Source of the DNA: Halobacteriales archaeon QS_4_70_19
Lineage (GTDB): Archaea; Halobacteriota; Halobacteria; Halobacteriales; Haloarculaceae
Direction: 5' to 3'
Assembly (NCBI GenBank): GCA_003020985.1
Contig: PXRM01000027.1
Span: 1 to 64,000 of the forward strand
Length of the DNA stretch: 64,000 nt
Part shown: positions 33,394-41,825 of the stretch, one piece after another
Numbering within the stretch: position 1 is the stretch's first letter
Layout: every line of letters begins with the position of its first letter
Notes under the pieces: generated by a model
Database searches by the model: none
What the model was told of the DNA's origin: nothing
Seen by the model: the letters and a program-made list of their open reading frames with translations, nothing else
Position numbers and translations under genes: made by a program

Positions 33394-34382
33394 TGTTGCC
33401 CAGGAAGTCAGCTATGCCTCTCCGTGTCTGGGGAAAGACATTCATAGTGGGTTTGTTGATGGGGGCCGCTGACGGTGTCCCTGGTATTTCAGGGGGCACT
33501 ATTGCCCTTATCGCCGGAGTCTATGAGCGTCTTATATCAGCAATCACCGCCGTCACGCCCGGTCGTGTTCTCGCTGGCTTAGTTGCCCTTACCCCGCTCG
33601 ACGGCGGGGTTTCGCTCGAACGTGCTAGAGCTGTTATCGAAGATATTGATGGCTGGTTTCTCATTACACTCGTCGCAGGCGTGGTCATTGCAGTCGTACT
33701 GGTCGGCCAAGCTGTTGAGTGGGCCGACAAACGGTATCCTGTCCTCATGTTCGGCCTCTTCTTCGGGTTGATTGGCGCATCGGCAGTCATCCTCCTCCGG
33801 GAAGTAGCCATTCGCACCGTCCCGGAAGCGGTTGCTGCCATCGTAGGTGTAATTGTGGCATTCCTAGCCTCGGGATTCTCGGAAACACTCCTTTCTGGAA
33901 ACGGATATGCTGTGATATTTATCGCAGGGGCTGTCGCTGTTAGCGCCATGATTCTTCCCGGCCTCTCTGGATCGCTCCTACTTGTGATCCTCGGGCAATA
34001 CACCTACATGTACGGCCGCTTAGGCACATTCATCGACGCAGTGACCGCACTGCTGTCGGGCGGTTCTTTCTCGCGGGTGACAACTTCTGGTGTGGATGTA
34101 GCCACGTTCGTCCTTGGCGGTATCGTGGGCTTGTTGACGATCGCCCGCCTCATCCGGAAAGCAATCAGAACTAATCGGGACGTGACTTTCGCTTTCCTAG
34201 TCGCGCTCGTAGTAGGGGCACTCCGGGCGCCGATAGCCACACTCAACGACGCCTCGGAGTACCCGTCGGTTGTTTGGAACTGGCCGACAGTTCAGGCCTT
34301 TGTTGGCACCGCACTCATCGGTGTACTCGTCGTTTCCATCCTTGACTGGTATGCTGTTGAAATTGATCTCGATTCGGTTTGA
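33393..34382 (+). CDS. DUF368 membrane protein (PopT-type polyprenyl-phosphate transporter)
   Basis: Protein of 329 residues with about nine helices. The family signature GAADGVPGISGGTIALIAGV lies near residue 24, and a second repeat motif, SAMILPGLSGSLLLVILGQY, near residue 189; these two re-entrant GxSGG/GLSGS motifs are typical. DUF368 proteins were shown in bacteria to recycle undecaprenyl phosphate; in archaea the analogous lipid is dolichyl phosphate, so a role in surface glycosylation is inferred. Codon use (many GTT, CTT, ATT, GCT) and lower GC differ sharply from neighbours, suggesting recent acquisition. Start 33393 overlaps an upstream frame; 33414 (MPLRVWGKTF) also fits. Confidence 0.9.
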   Translation: MLPRKSAMPLRVWGKTFIVGLLMGAADGVPGISGGTIALIAGVYERLISAITAVTPGRVLAGLVALTPLDGGVSLERARAVIEDIDGWFLITLVAGVVIAVVLVGQAVEWADKRYPVLMFGLFFGLIGASAVILLREVAIRTVPEAVAAIVGVIVAFLASGFSETLLSGNGYAVIFIAGAVAVSAMILPGLSGSLLLVILGQYTYMYGRLGTFIDAVTALLSGGSFSRVTTSGVDVATFVLGGIVGLLTIARLIRKAIRTNRDVTFAFLVALVVGALRAPIATLNDASEYPSVVWNWPTVQAFVGTALIGVLVVSILDWYAVEIDLDSV

Positions 34383-34617
34383 GAACTGTTAGTAGTGCTG
34401 AAGGCGCAGGGCAGGCAAAGTTGCTCCTCCCGGTCCTGCACGCCGACGGTCTCCAGCGCGCCGTAGTCGCCGCAGCGGTCACGCCTCGCGTGGAAGGAGT
34501 CGCGTTGGGCGCCGCCGGAGTTGTGGGTACCGGCGCTCACGCGCTGACACCTCCTGACGATACTGCATGTTAAGGACTGACCGCAGAGAAGGAAGTCCGG
34601 CTATTGCGCGCGTGACG

Positions 34618-35184
34618 TTACTCGTCCGGCGTCTCGTAATCGCCGCCGTATCTCATGAAAAAGTAGGCCAGTCCGAGCGTCGACAGCATCCCGAAGACGG
34701 TGGCGACCCCCAGCGTCTTCGCCGAGTCCGGAATCTCCGGCGGGCCGCCGGACTGCTCCGGCGTCGGCGAGGAGCCGTCCTCGTTGACGACGACCTTGCC
34801 GGCCATTCCGGGCTTGTGCGGGAAGCAGACGTACTGGTACTCGCCTTTCGTCTCGAACGTGTGTTCGTAGGAGTGGCCCGTGTTGTACGTCTGGTTCTCC
34901 GCTCCCTCGGTGCCCTCCCAGTTCGCGCCATCAGGCTGGGACTCCACGACGATGTTGTGGTTGTCCGAGTCCCACTCCCACTTGACCGTCTCGCCGGCTG
35001 CGACGTAGACGGTGGCGGGCTCGAAGACGAGGTCGCCGCCGGGGCCGACCGTGACGGTCGCGGCCTGGGCCGCTGCGCTCCCGCCCGTGACCGCCACGCC
35101 GCCCGCGGCCGCTGCGCCGCCGGTCGCCGCGCGGAGGAAGTCGCGACGGCTCACACGCCCGGCGGACGAGTCGTGTCCTGACAT
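34618..35184 (-). CDS. Halocyanin-type blue copper protein, membrane-anchored
   Basis: Protein of 188 residues. A Tat signal (SRRDFLRAATGGAAAAGGVA) is followed by a plastocyanin domain with type 1 copper ligands: His in SDNHNIVVES near 80, and Cys, His and Met in VCFPHKPGMAGK near 123-131. After a Pro/Ser linker a C-terminal helix (TLGVATVFGMLSTLGLAYFF) anchors it outside the membrane. It shuttles electrons from quinol:acceptor complexes to oxidases. It is a close relative of the halocyanin at 43058 and of the fragment at 50373. Confidence 0.93.
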   Translation of the reverse strand: MSGHDSSAGRVSRRDFLRAATGGAAAAGGVAVTGGSAAAQAATVTVGPGGDLVFEPATVYVAAGETVKWEWDSDNHNIVVESQPDGANWEGTEGAENQTYNTGHSYEHTFETKGEYQYVCFPHKPGMAGKVVVNEDGSSPTPEQSGGPPEIPDSAKTLGVATVFGMLSTLGLAYFFMRYGGDYETPDE

Positions 35185-35321
35185 GCCCGGGCCTAGCTAC
35201 CACTCTCCCCTGAATATATCGGTTCGAGGCGCGGGCGGCCACGGGTCCGGCCGGGCCGTGCTCGTCCGGGTCGCCGCCGGCCGGGGCACGACGGGCCCGG
35301 GCGGACGACGGGCCCGGCTGA

Positions 35322-36098
35322 TTACCGGTCGGTCGGGACGTTGCGCTCGTCGAACGGCGGGCGGCCCTCCGGGACCGTCACCATCCGGACGGCCGCGACC
35401 GGCTGGACGCGGACGTTCTCCCCGGGCGCGACACGCCCCACCGCCCGGCCGTCGGCCAGCAGCTCGACGGGCGCCTCGTCGCGCTCGACCCGGAGGACGA
35501 CCCCGTCGTCGGCCAGTACCCAGTGGTCGCTGTCCGTCGCGAACGGCGAGATGGGGACGACGCTGACCGTCCCCGTCCCGGCCTCGAGCACGGGCCCCCC
35601 GGCGGCCCGCGCGTAGTCCGGGCTCCCGGCCGGCGTCGCGACGACGACGCCGTCCGCCCGGAACTGGCGCACGGTGGCCGGGCCCGACCGGACGGTGTAC
35701 TCGGAGATGCGGGCAGTTTCCTCCGTGACGAGCGTCAGGTCGAACAGTGCCCTGGCGTCGCCGGGCGCGCTCGCCTCCAGGACGGGGTGCTCGACGACCT
35801 CGAACTCGTCGGCGACCAGCGACCCCACGCCCCGCTCGGCGGCCCCCGTCGGCACCGCCCCGACTCCCGACACGGGTCCGATCGGCAGCACCGCCGCGGA
35901 GACGCCGTGGCGGACCAGCGACAGCAGCGCCGGCTCCCCGACCGCCGCGATGGCGTCCACGCTGCTGTCCCCGGCCATCGCGCGGGCGCCCCCCTCGACC
36001 GTGTCCAGGCCGGCCCGCTCGGCGGCTCCCAGCACCGCCCGGGCCCCCTCGCCCTCGCCGACCACGCCGAACCGTCGGAGGACCCCCTCGTCGCTCAT
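35322..36098 (-). CDS. NAD-kinase-like protein lacking the GGDGT motif
   Basis: Protein of 258 residues. The C-terminal half resembles the beta-sandwich of NAD kinases: VVVATPAGSPDYARAAGGPV near 160 (compare TPTGSTAY..SAGGP), then VVPISPFATDSDHWVLADDG and a late strand. The N-terminal half has only a loose match (AIAAVGEPALLSLVRHGVSA takes the place of the GGDGT ATP-binding loop), so catalytic activity is doubtful. The ATG at 36098 is the natural start. It may be a regulatory or diverged paralogue alongside a true NAD kinase elsewhere. Confidence 0.7.
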   Translation of the reverse strand: MSDEGVLRRFGVVGEGEGARAVLGAAERAGLDTVEGGARAMAGDSSVDAIAAVGEPALLSLVRHGVSAAVLPIGPVSGVGAVPTGAAERGVGSLVADEFEVVEHPVLEASAPGDARALFDLTLVTEETARISEYTVRSGPATVRQFRADGVVVATPAGSPDYARAAGGPVLEAGTGTVSVVPISPFATDSDHWVLADDGVVLRVERDEAPVELLADGRAVGRVAPGENVRVQPVAAVRMVTVPEGRPPFDERNVPTDR

Positions 36099-36252
36099 GT
36101 CGGGAACCGTCGGCGGGCGGCGACATAAGCCCCCGGAAAGGGTCCGTCGCCGGATCTGCTGGTGCCCGGCCGAGCAGGGCGGTGGTTATCGACTACGGAG
36201 TTGTTGGATAATGACCGATATATCGAAGGAAGTGGAGTCGTTACCGACGTAC

Positions 36253-36696
36253 TCAGATGATAGACGACCAGACGGGCTTGATGATGAAGAAAAGCGTCTG
36301 GAAACTGATGTACAGCAGCGCGAGGAACGAGGCGGCGATGGCGCCCTTGGGCCGCTCGATGTCGATCTCGCGGCGGGCTTCGACCTTCCGGGACTCGAAC
36401 TCGAACAGGTCCGTGAGGAACAGCCCCAGCACGAGGATGGAGAACACCAGCCCGCCGTGGTGGTGGACCGTCATGTAGTAGAACGCCCCGACCAGCAGCA
36501 GGAAGTTGGTCCCGACGCGGAGCGGGTGTCGTGCGACGCCGTCCGGTCCCTCGGACGCGGCACCGCGCTTGATGCGCTCGTACTCCAGCGCCCGCGCCCC
36601 GATGTTGACCACGAGCAGCGCCAGCAGGACGTACTCGATGTACGGCCCCAGATAGGTGTCCACGGGACCGAAGAGGTTGACGAGTGGCTCGGCCAT
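36253..36696 (-). CDS. Conserved haloarchaeal four-helix membrane protein
   Basis: Protein of 147 residues. Helices lie at about 16-36 (YIEYVLLALLVVNIGARAL), 60-78, 82-100 (HGGLVFSILVLGLFLTDLF) and 125-145. A His triad (MTVHHHGGL) sits at the membrane edge, and a basic loop (ESRKVEARREIDIERPKG) is cytoplasmic. I know it only as a conserved haloarchaeal family without function. Similar small proteins accompany the bc complex genes 3 kb away. Confidence 0.75.
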   Translation of the reverse strand: MAEPLVNLFGPVDTYLGPYIEYVLLALLVVNIGARALEYERIKRGAASEGPDGVARHPLRVGTNFLLLVGAFYYMTVHHHGGLVFSILVLGLFLTDLFEFESRKVEARREIDIERPKGAIAASFLALLYISFQTLFFIIKPVWSSII

Positions 36697-36789
36697 ACCC
36701 CACGTTCAGTCGTATGTGCGTTTCAAACTTTCCAATCCCTGCCCGCCTCGACCACTCAGATCCGGCCTGGTCCCCCGGTACGTCGCCGC

Positions 36790-38031
36790 TCACCGCAGCG
36801 GCGGGAACGTCTCGGGCCAGTCGCCGGTCACGCGCAGCCCCTCCGCGAGGTCCTGCTCGGCCGCGTCCGCGGCGATGTCGACGGGGTCGCGGTGGGGGAG
36901 TTCGCGGTCCGCCCGGGCCAGGTCCACGACGAGTGCCGTCAGCAGGACCGCGGACTCCCGCAGGTCGCGCGACTCCAGCTTGTCCAGCGTGTCCGCGGCC
37001 GTGTGCCCCCAGCCCCGGCCGCGACCCTCCGTCTCCGCGTGGACGTGTGTCCCCGGGATCCCGTGCGTGACGTACGGCCAATGGTCGCTGTGCGGCCCCA
37101 GCTCCGGGTTCACGCGTACGGGGTGGTCGAACCGGTCGGCGACGCGCTCGAACGCCGCGCGCAGCGCCGGGAAGCCGTGCGTGTACGCCGCCAGCGTCCG
37201 TCCCCGGACGACGCCGTCGTTGTTGACGACCGCGCGGACGGTCGTGGGGTCGACGCGGTCCGCGTGGTGGTGCGAGCCCAGCAGTCCGACCTCCTCGGCG
37301 CCGAAGCAGACGAACTCGACGCGGGTCTCCAGGTCGGCCTCGCGGGTGGCCAGCGCCCGCGCCAGCTCGACGACGACCGCCGTTCCAGCGCCGTTGTCCA
37401 TCGCGCCCTTCGCGATGTCGTGCGCGTCGACGTGGCTCGTGACGAGCAGGCGCTCCTCGGTGTCCGGCCCGAGTTCCGCGTGGACGTTCTGCGAGGTGGC
37501 GTCGCCCGCCTCGCAGTCGACCCGGACGGTCACCTCGTCGTCGGCCGCGCGCCGGGCCAGCCGCGCGCCGACCTCCTTCGAGACGCCGACCGCCGGCATG
37601 TCGCCGATGGGCGCCTCGGGCGTCCCGACGCTCCCGGTGGGCGCGAGCCCCCCCTCGACGTGGTTGCGAAAGAGGAACGCGACCGCACCGTCCTCGAAGT
37701 CCTCGGGGAGCCCGTGGCCCAGGTCCAGGAGGGCGCCCGACGCCTCGCCAGACGGCGACCGGGGGAGCGCGATCACCTCGTGGCCCTCGTGGGTCGTGTC
37801 GGGCGTCTCGACGGCGCTCGTCCCCCGTGTCCAGCCCTGGATGTCGAACTCCTCCAAGCGTGCGTTCCGCGCGTGCTCGGCCAGCGCGTCGCGGGTGGCC
37901 TCGGCCGCGCGGCGCTCCCCGTCGCTCCCGGCCATCCGGTTCCCGAGGTCCACGAGCCGTTCGAGGTGTGCCCAGCCCGCGTCGCTGACGAACGTCTCCC
38001 CGATCCAGTCGGTGGGGCCGTCGTACTCCAT
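36790..38031 (-). CDS. M28-family zinc metallopeptidase
   Basis: Protein of 413 residues. Zinc ligands of the M28 aminopeptidase fold are visible: His and Asp in LLVTSHVDAHDIAKGAMDNG, with MDNGAGTA as the bridging Asp motif, catalytic and ligand Glu in FGAEEVGLLGSHH, Asp in VVNNDGVVRG and a late His in WGHTAADTLDKL. No signal peptide is present, so it is probably cytoplasmic. An N-terminal protease-associated-like region (about 110-180) lies between the first helix block and the catalytic core. Substrate unknown; leucine-type aminopeptidase activity is the family norm. Confidence 0.9.
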   Translation of the reverse strand: MEYDGPTDWIGETFVSDAGWAHLERLVDLGNRMAGSDGERRAAEATRDALAEHARNARLEEFDIQGWTRGTSAVETPDTTHEGHEVIALPRSPSGEASGALLDLGHGLPEDFEDGAVAFLFRNHVEGGLAPTGSVGTPEAPIGDMPAVGVSKEVGARLARRAADDEVTVRVDCEAGDATSQNVHAELGPDTEERLLVTSHVDAHDIAKGAMDNGAGTAVVVELARALATREADLETRVEFVCFGAEEVGLLGSHHHADRVDPTTVRAVVNNDGVVRGRTLAAYTHGFPALRAAFERVADRFDHPVRVNPELGPHSDHWPYVTHGIPGTHVHAETEGRGRGWGHTAADTLDKLESRDLRESAVLLTALVVDLARADRELPHRDPVDIAADAAEQDLAEGLRVTGDWPETFPPLR

Positions 38032-38154
38032 GTCCGACGGCCGGGCGGCACCCGTTTCACCGTTACGGCGCGTCGCCGGCCCGGGGGCCAGTGACCCGGC
38101 GGTCCGCCCCGGGAACGCGCAAGCGTTTAGTCCGGCCCCGGATTGCGGTTGTGC

Positions 38155-39216
38155 ATGCGCGAGGTACTCGCGGAGTGGCGGCCGGTCGTCGACGAGACCA
38201 TCGAGGAGCTGCTCCCCCGCGGGATCGACGAGGGCTACCTCACCGACTACTTCGGCCCCGCCGCCTACCAGTACGACCCCGAGGCCGTCCAGCGGGCGCT
38301 CGCGGATCCCATCTGGAACCTGCTCGACCGGGGCGGCAAGCGCTGGCGGGCCGTCCTCTTACTCGTGCTCGTCGACGGCTTCGGCGAGGCTCCGGAGGAG
38401 TACCTCCAGTATGCCTGCATCCCCGAGATCCTCCACAACGGCACCATCATCGTCGACGACGTGGAAGACGGCGCCACGATGCGCCGCGGCGAGCCCGCGC
38501 TCCACCACGAGTTCGGCGTCGACGTCGCCCTGAACGCCGGCAATGCGATGTACTTCCTCCCGCTGAAGGTCATCACCCGGAACCCCGCGGACCTGGACGC
38601 CGAGACGCGACTCGCGGCCTACGAGATGCTGATGCACGAGCTCAACCGGACCCACCTCGGCCAGGGGATGGACATCCGCTGGCACAACGCCCGCGACGTG
38701 ACCCTCTCCGAGGACGAGTACCTCGAGATGTCGGCGTGCAAGACGGGCGCCCTGGGGCGCATCGTCGCCCGGCTGGCCGCCATCGTCACCGACAACCGGG
38801 CCGACGAACTCCACGTGGCCCGCTTCGCCGAGTCGATGAGCGTCGCCTTCCAGATCGCGGACGACATCCTCGACATCGAGCACGCGATGGAGGCCGGCGG
38901 CGACTTCGGCAAGGGCGTCGGCAACGACATCCGCGAGGGGAAGAAGACCCTCCCCGTCATCCACGCCGTCGGCGACGCCGACGACGCCGACGCCGAACGG
39001 CTCGTCGATGTCCTGTGGGCCGACGAGAACACGGACGACGAGGTCCGCGAGGCGATCAGGGTGCTCCAGTCGACGGGCAGCGTCGACTACGCCCGCGACC
39101 GGGCTCGGGCCCTCGCCGCGGACGCCCGATCCCACCTCGACGAGGCGGACCTCGAACCGGGTCCCGCCGAGCAGCTCGCCGACTTCACCCGGTTCGTCGT
39201 CGAGCGCGACGTGTGA
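38155..39216 (+). CDS. Polyprenyl (geranylgeranyl-type) diphosphate synthase
   Basis: Protein of 353 residues. It has the two aspartate-rich motifs of trans-prenyl synthases, DDVEDGATMRRG near 101 and DDILDIE near 238, and basic residues near RGGKRWRAVLL near 60 for diphosphate binding. It condenses isopentenyl diphosphate with an allylic primer; in archaea such enzymes supply lipid side chains, quinones or polyprenyl carriers. It is longer than typical GGPP synthases, with an extended C-terminal helical region, so a longer-chain product is possible. ATG 38155 is chosen over an upstream TTG. Confidence 0.9.
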   Translation: MREVLAEWRPVVDETIEELLPRGIDEGYLTDYFGPAAYQYDPEAVQRALADPIWNLLDRGGKRWRAVLLLVLVDGFGEAPEEYLQYACIPEILHNGTIIVDDVEDGATMRRGEPALHHEFGVDVALNAGNAMYFLPLKVITRNPADLDAETRLAAYEMLMHELNRTHLGQGMDIRWHNARDVTLSEDEYLEMSACKTGALGRIVARLAAIVTDNRADELHVARFAESMSVAFQIADDILDIEHAMEAGGDFGKGVGNDIREGKKTLPVIHAVGDADDADAERLVDVLWADENTDDEVREAIRVLQSTGSVDYARDRARALAADARSHLDEADLEPGPAEQLADFTRFVVERDV

Positions 39217-39346
39217 TACGTCGAGGACAACCGGATAAATCTGAAGAGTGGTCTATTACTGCAGAACACGGGATGTAGCGGAAAAGTACGCAAGAACGGT
39301 CGATTACGCCGGCCGGCGCGTCGGTCCGGGTGCGTCGTGCGTCGGG

Positions 39347-39616
39347 TCAGCTCTCCGGTTCACCCTCGTAGGCGCGGCGGGCCTCCCGTACCGCCGGGAT
39401 GACGACCCAGAAGGTGAGCGCGCCCAGGATGGCGAACCAGAACAGGATGTCCTTCAGCAGGAGCGCGATGGTGTCGTAGAACGTCGCCGCGGTCGGCTCG
39501 GCGCCGATGAGCTGGGTGCCCTCGAAGCTTGGCGTGGTGTACCAGCCGGCCAGTGTCATCCAGCCGAGCCCCGCCGTCACGAGGATGCCAAAGCCCTTGG
39601 CGAACTCGTCTGCCAT
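39347..39616 (-). CDS. Small membrane protein of the cytochrome bc operon
   Basis: Protein of 89 residues with two helices (about 8-25, GFGILVTAGLGWMTLAGW, and 55-76, DILFWFAILGALTFWVVIP). It is the last gene of the minus-strand operon, 8 bases after its neighbour at 39625. Conserved in haloarchaea next to petB/petD, so probably an accessory subunit; its role is not known to me. Confidence 0.78.
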   Translation of the reverse strand: MADEFAKGFGILVTAGLGWMTLAGWYTTPSFEGTQLIGAEPTAATFYDTIALLLKDILFWFAILGALTFWVVIPAVREARRAYEGEPES

Positions 39617-39624
39617 ACTCGCGC

Positions 39625-39996
39625 TTAGCTCTCGCCGTCTTTAGGGTTTCCCATTCCCGCCGTTCGGAACCGCGTGGAGAACGCGTAGACCGCGGCCCCG
39701 GCCGCGATACTCAGCAGCCCCGCGACCGCCAGCACCACGTTCACCTCGCCCAGGTCCCGGCTCGCTCGCCCCGTCGCGCTGTCCAGCAGGATGAACCCCG
39801 CGAGCACCGCTACCACCGCGAACAGCGTCGAGAAGACCGTGATACGCTTGTACAGCGCGAGCGGCACCACCACGTCCCGACCGCCCGCCCCCTCGGGTTC
39901 GACCTCGGCCTTCGAGAGCGAGGGCCCCTCCTCGGGCTCCCGGTCGGGCGCGTGCTCGGGTGCCGGCTCCCCCGCCGCGTCCTCGCTGTCCGTCAT
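39625..39996 (-). CDS. Small membrane protein of the cytochrome bc operon
   Basis: Protein of 123 residues. An acidic, disordered N-terminus of about 45 residues (many Glu, Pro) precedes two helices (ITVFSTLFAVVAVLAGFILL and VNVLVAVAGLLS-like VVLAVAGLLSIAAGAAVYAF). It lies between petD and the gene at 39347 on the same strand. Accessory role in the bc-type complex is inferred from neighbourhood only. Confidence 0.78.
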   Translation of the reverse strand: MTDSEDAAGEPAPEHAPDREPEEGPSLSKAEVEPEGAGGRDVVVPLALYKRITVFSTLFAVVAVLAGFILLDSATGRASRDLGEVNVVLAVAGLLSIAAGAAVYAFSTRFRTAGMGNPKDGES

Positions 39997-40131
39997 CGGC
40001 CATGGTACGGACGGAACGCACTTGAGCGTTGAGAGTCCTGCCGGTGGCGCGGAGAACGGGCGTGTCGACGAGGCGTCGGGAGAACGGGAGTGCGAACCGG
40101 CGGTGGCGCCGCGTGGCGCCGCGGGACCGGG

Positions 40132-40926
40132 TTACTTCGGCGGCCGCAGCCGGTAGTAGCGCCGGTTGAGCTCGAACATGTACCCCTCGCGCATGGACTT
40201 CAACACCGCGTAGGTGAGGAAGCCGCCGACGAACGGCAGCAGGAACGTCAGGTCGAACAGCAGGTGCGAGTCCATCGGGACGAGGTTCTTGACCGACAGC
40301 GCGCTGATCGTGGCGGCGAAGATGACGCCGAAGACGCCGACGGCAGCCCAGAACGGCTGCTCGACGGGCCGTCGTGCGGCCCCCTTGTTCAGGAACGGCA
40401 CGATGGCGATGAAGCCGACGACGACCAGGTTGGCGACGACGCCGTACGTCCGGTCGGCCATCAGCTTCTTCCCGCCCAGCAGCGACAGCTCGGGGTTCAG
40501 CGGCCCGAGCTTGAGCAGGCCGAACGACCAGTAGAGGTACCAGTCCGGCAGGATGACCGCCGGGGTCTGGGACGGGTTCGCCGGTGCCCCGATGTGGGGC
40601 GGGAGCGCCGCCGACAGAAAGATGATCATCCCGGTGAAGAAGCTCGTCAGCGCCAGGTTCCGGATCATCTCGTGGGGCCAGACCGGGAACGCGAGCACGT
40701 CGCGCTCGACGTAGTCGCTCTCGGTCCGGAGGTCCTGGTCTTCGCGGCGGGCCCGCTCGAAGTACTCGTAGGTCAGCTGCGAGAGCCCCTGCGTGCGCTC
40801 CTTGCGCTCGCTCCAGGTGGGCGTCTCGTCGTCCGGTGCGACGATGCCGCTGCCGTCGGCGGCAGCCTCCTGCCCCCCGTCGGTCGCGGTCTCATGTCCG
40901 TCCGTGGTGGTGTCGTTCTCGCTCAT
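40132..40926 (-). CDS. petD: Cytochrome b C-terminal half (subunit IV-like)
   Basis: Protein of 264 residues. After an 85-residue hydrophilic N-terminus come three or more helices. The segment ILPDWYLYWSFGLLKLGP contains PDWY, the counterpart of the PEWY quinol-site loop of cytochrome b/subunit IV. PVWPHEMIRNLALTSFF matches the start of subunit IV. It forms the quinol-oxidation site together with PetB. It begins 4 bases after the petB stop, clearly in one operon. Confidence 0.92.
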   Translation of the reverse strand: MSENDTTTDGHETATDGGQEAAADGSGIVAPDDETPTWSERKERTQGLSQLTYEYFERARREDQDLRTESDYVERDVLAFPVWPHEMIRNLALTSFFTGMIIFLSAALPPHIGAPANPSQTPAVILPDWYLYWSFGLLKLGPLNPELSLLGGKKLMADRTYGVVANLVVVGFIAIVPFLNKGAARRPVEQPFWAAVGVFGVIFAATISALSVKNLVPMDSHLLFDLTFLLPFVGGFLTYAVLKSMREGYMFELNRRYYRLRPPK

Positions 40927-40930
40927 TGTG

Positions 40931-41725
40931 TTAGTGTGGCTCCGCGATACCCTGCATCCAGACGATGCCGACGTGGATGGCGATCAGCGCCGTCGTGATG
41001 AACGGCAGGAAGAACACGTGCAGGATGTACATCCGCTGCAGCGTGGACTGGCTCAGGGTGAACCCGCCGAACAGCAGCTGGGCCACCCACTCACCCGCCA
41101 GCGGCACTGATAACGCCATCTCGACCCCGATCTGGCCGGCCCAGAAGGCCAGCTGGTCCCACGGGAGCAGGTAGCCCGTGTATCCGAAGACCATCGTCAG
41201 CGAGATGAGCACGATGCCGATGATCCAGTTCAGCTCGCGGGGTTCCTTGTACGCGCCCGTGAAGTAGACGCGCAGCATGTGGAGGAACACCGCCGCCACC
41301 ATCACCTGCGCCGACCAGCGGTGGAGGCTCCGCAGGAAGAAGCCGAACCGCAGGTCGGTCATGATGAAGGTGATCGAGTTGTACGCGGCGCTCGGGTCCC
41401 CCGTGGTGGCCGGCGAGTAGTAGAAGCCCAGCAGCGCTCCCGATATCGCGGCGACGACGTAGGCGATGGTACTGAAACTCCCCAGCGCGTACAGCGGGTA
41501 CCAGTACCAGAACTTGTTGTCCAGGTTGTACTGTTCCGTGTGGCTCTTCGGCATCTGCATGTTGATCTTGTAGTACAGATCCTCGAGCAGTTCGAGGTAA
41601 TCAACGATGCGCAGCCGCTTGTCGAGCCACATCAGCGTCGTGAGGTAGACCGTCTCGACCGGAGTCAGGTCCCGCTCCTTCATCCAGCCCTCGTGGTCGT
41701 GCTCGTCCTTGCGTTCCAGACTCAT
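40931..41725 (-). CDS. petB: Cytochrome b N-terminal half (b6-like, diheme)
   Basis: Protein of 264 residues. Two helices carry the heme ligands: HRWSAQVMVAAVFLH (13 residues between histidines) and HVFFLPFITTALIAIH (14 residues between). The 14-residue spacing is that of cytochrome b6, not of mitochondrial cytochrome b. The Cys that attaches heme cn in plastid b6 is absent. GYTGYLLPWDQLAFWAGQIG is the conserved cd1/quinone-site region. An N-terminal 70-residue segment is longer than in b6. It oxidises menaquinol in the membrane and passes electrons to the Rieske protein. Confidence 0.95.
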   Translation of the reverse strand: MSLERKDEHDHEGWMKERDLTPVETVYLTTLMWLDKRLRIVDYLELLEDLYYKINMQMPKSHTEQYNLDNKFWYWYPLYALGSFSTIAYVVAAISGALLGFYYSPATTGDPSAAYNSITFIMTDLRFGFFLRSLHRWSAQVMVAAVFLHMLRVYFTGAYKEPRELNWIIGIVLISLTMVFGYTGYLLPWDQLAFWAGQIGVEMALSVPLAGEWVAQLLFGGFTLSQSTLQRMYILHVFFLPFITTALIAIHVGIVWMQGIAEPH

Positions 41726-41825
41726 GTTGTGTTCCCGTGGTGTTCCCGTCTCCCGGTTCCGCGGTGGCCGTGTGATCGGTCGTTAGGCCCGATTCGACTT
41801 ATAACCGTGGTTCGCCGGTGCGACG

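Noticed and set aside
34292-34540. Minus-strand frame between the DUF368 and halocyanin genes (starts MSAGTHNSGGAQRDSF)
   Set aside because: Only about 40 residues look coding-like, then it runs antisense into the DUF368 gene; no motif. It may be a remnant but cannot be supported as a gene.
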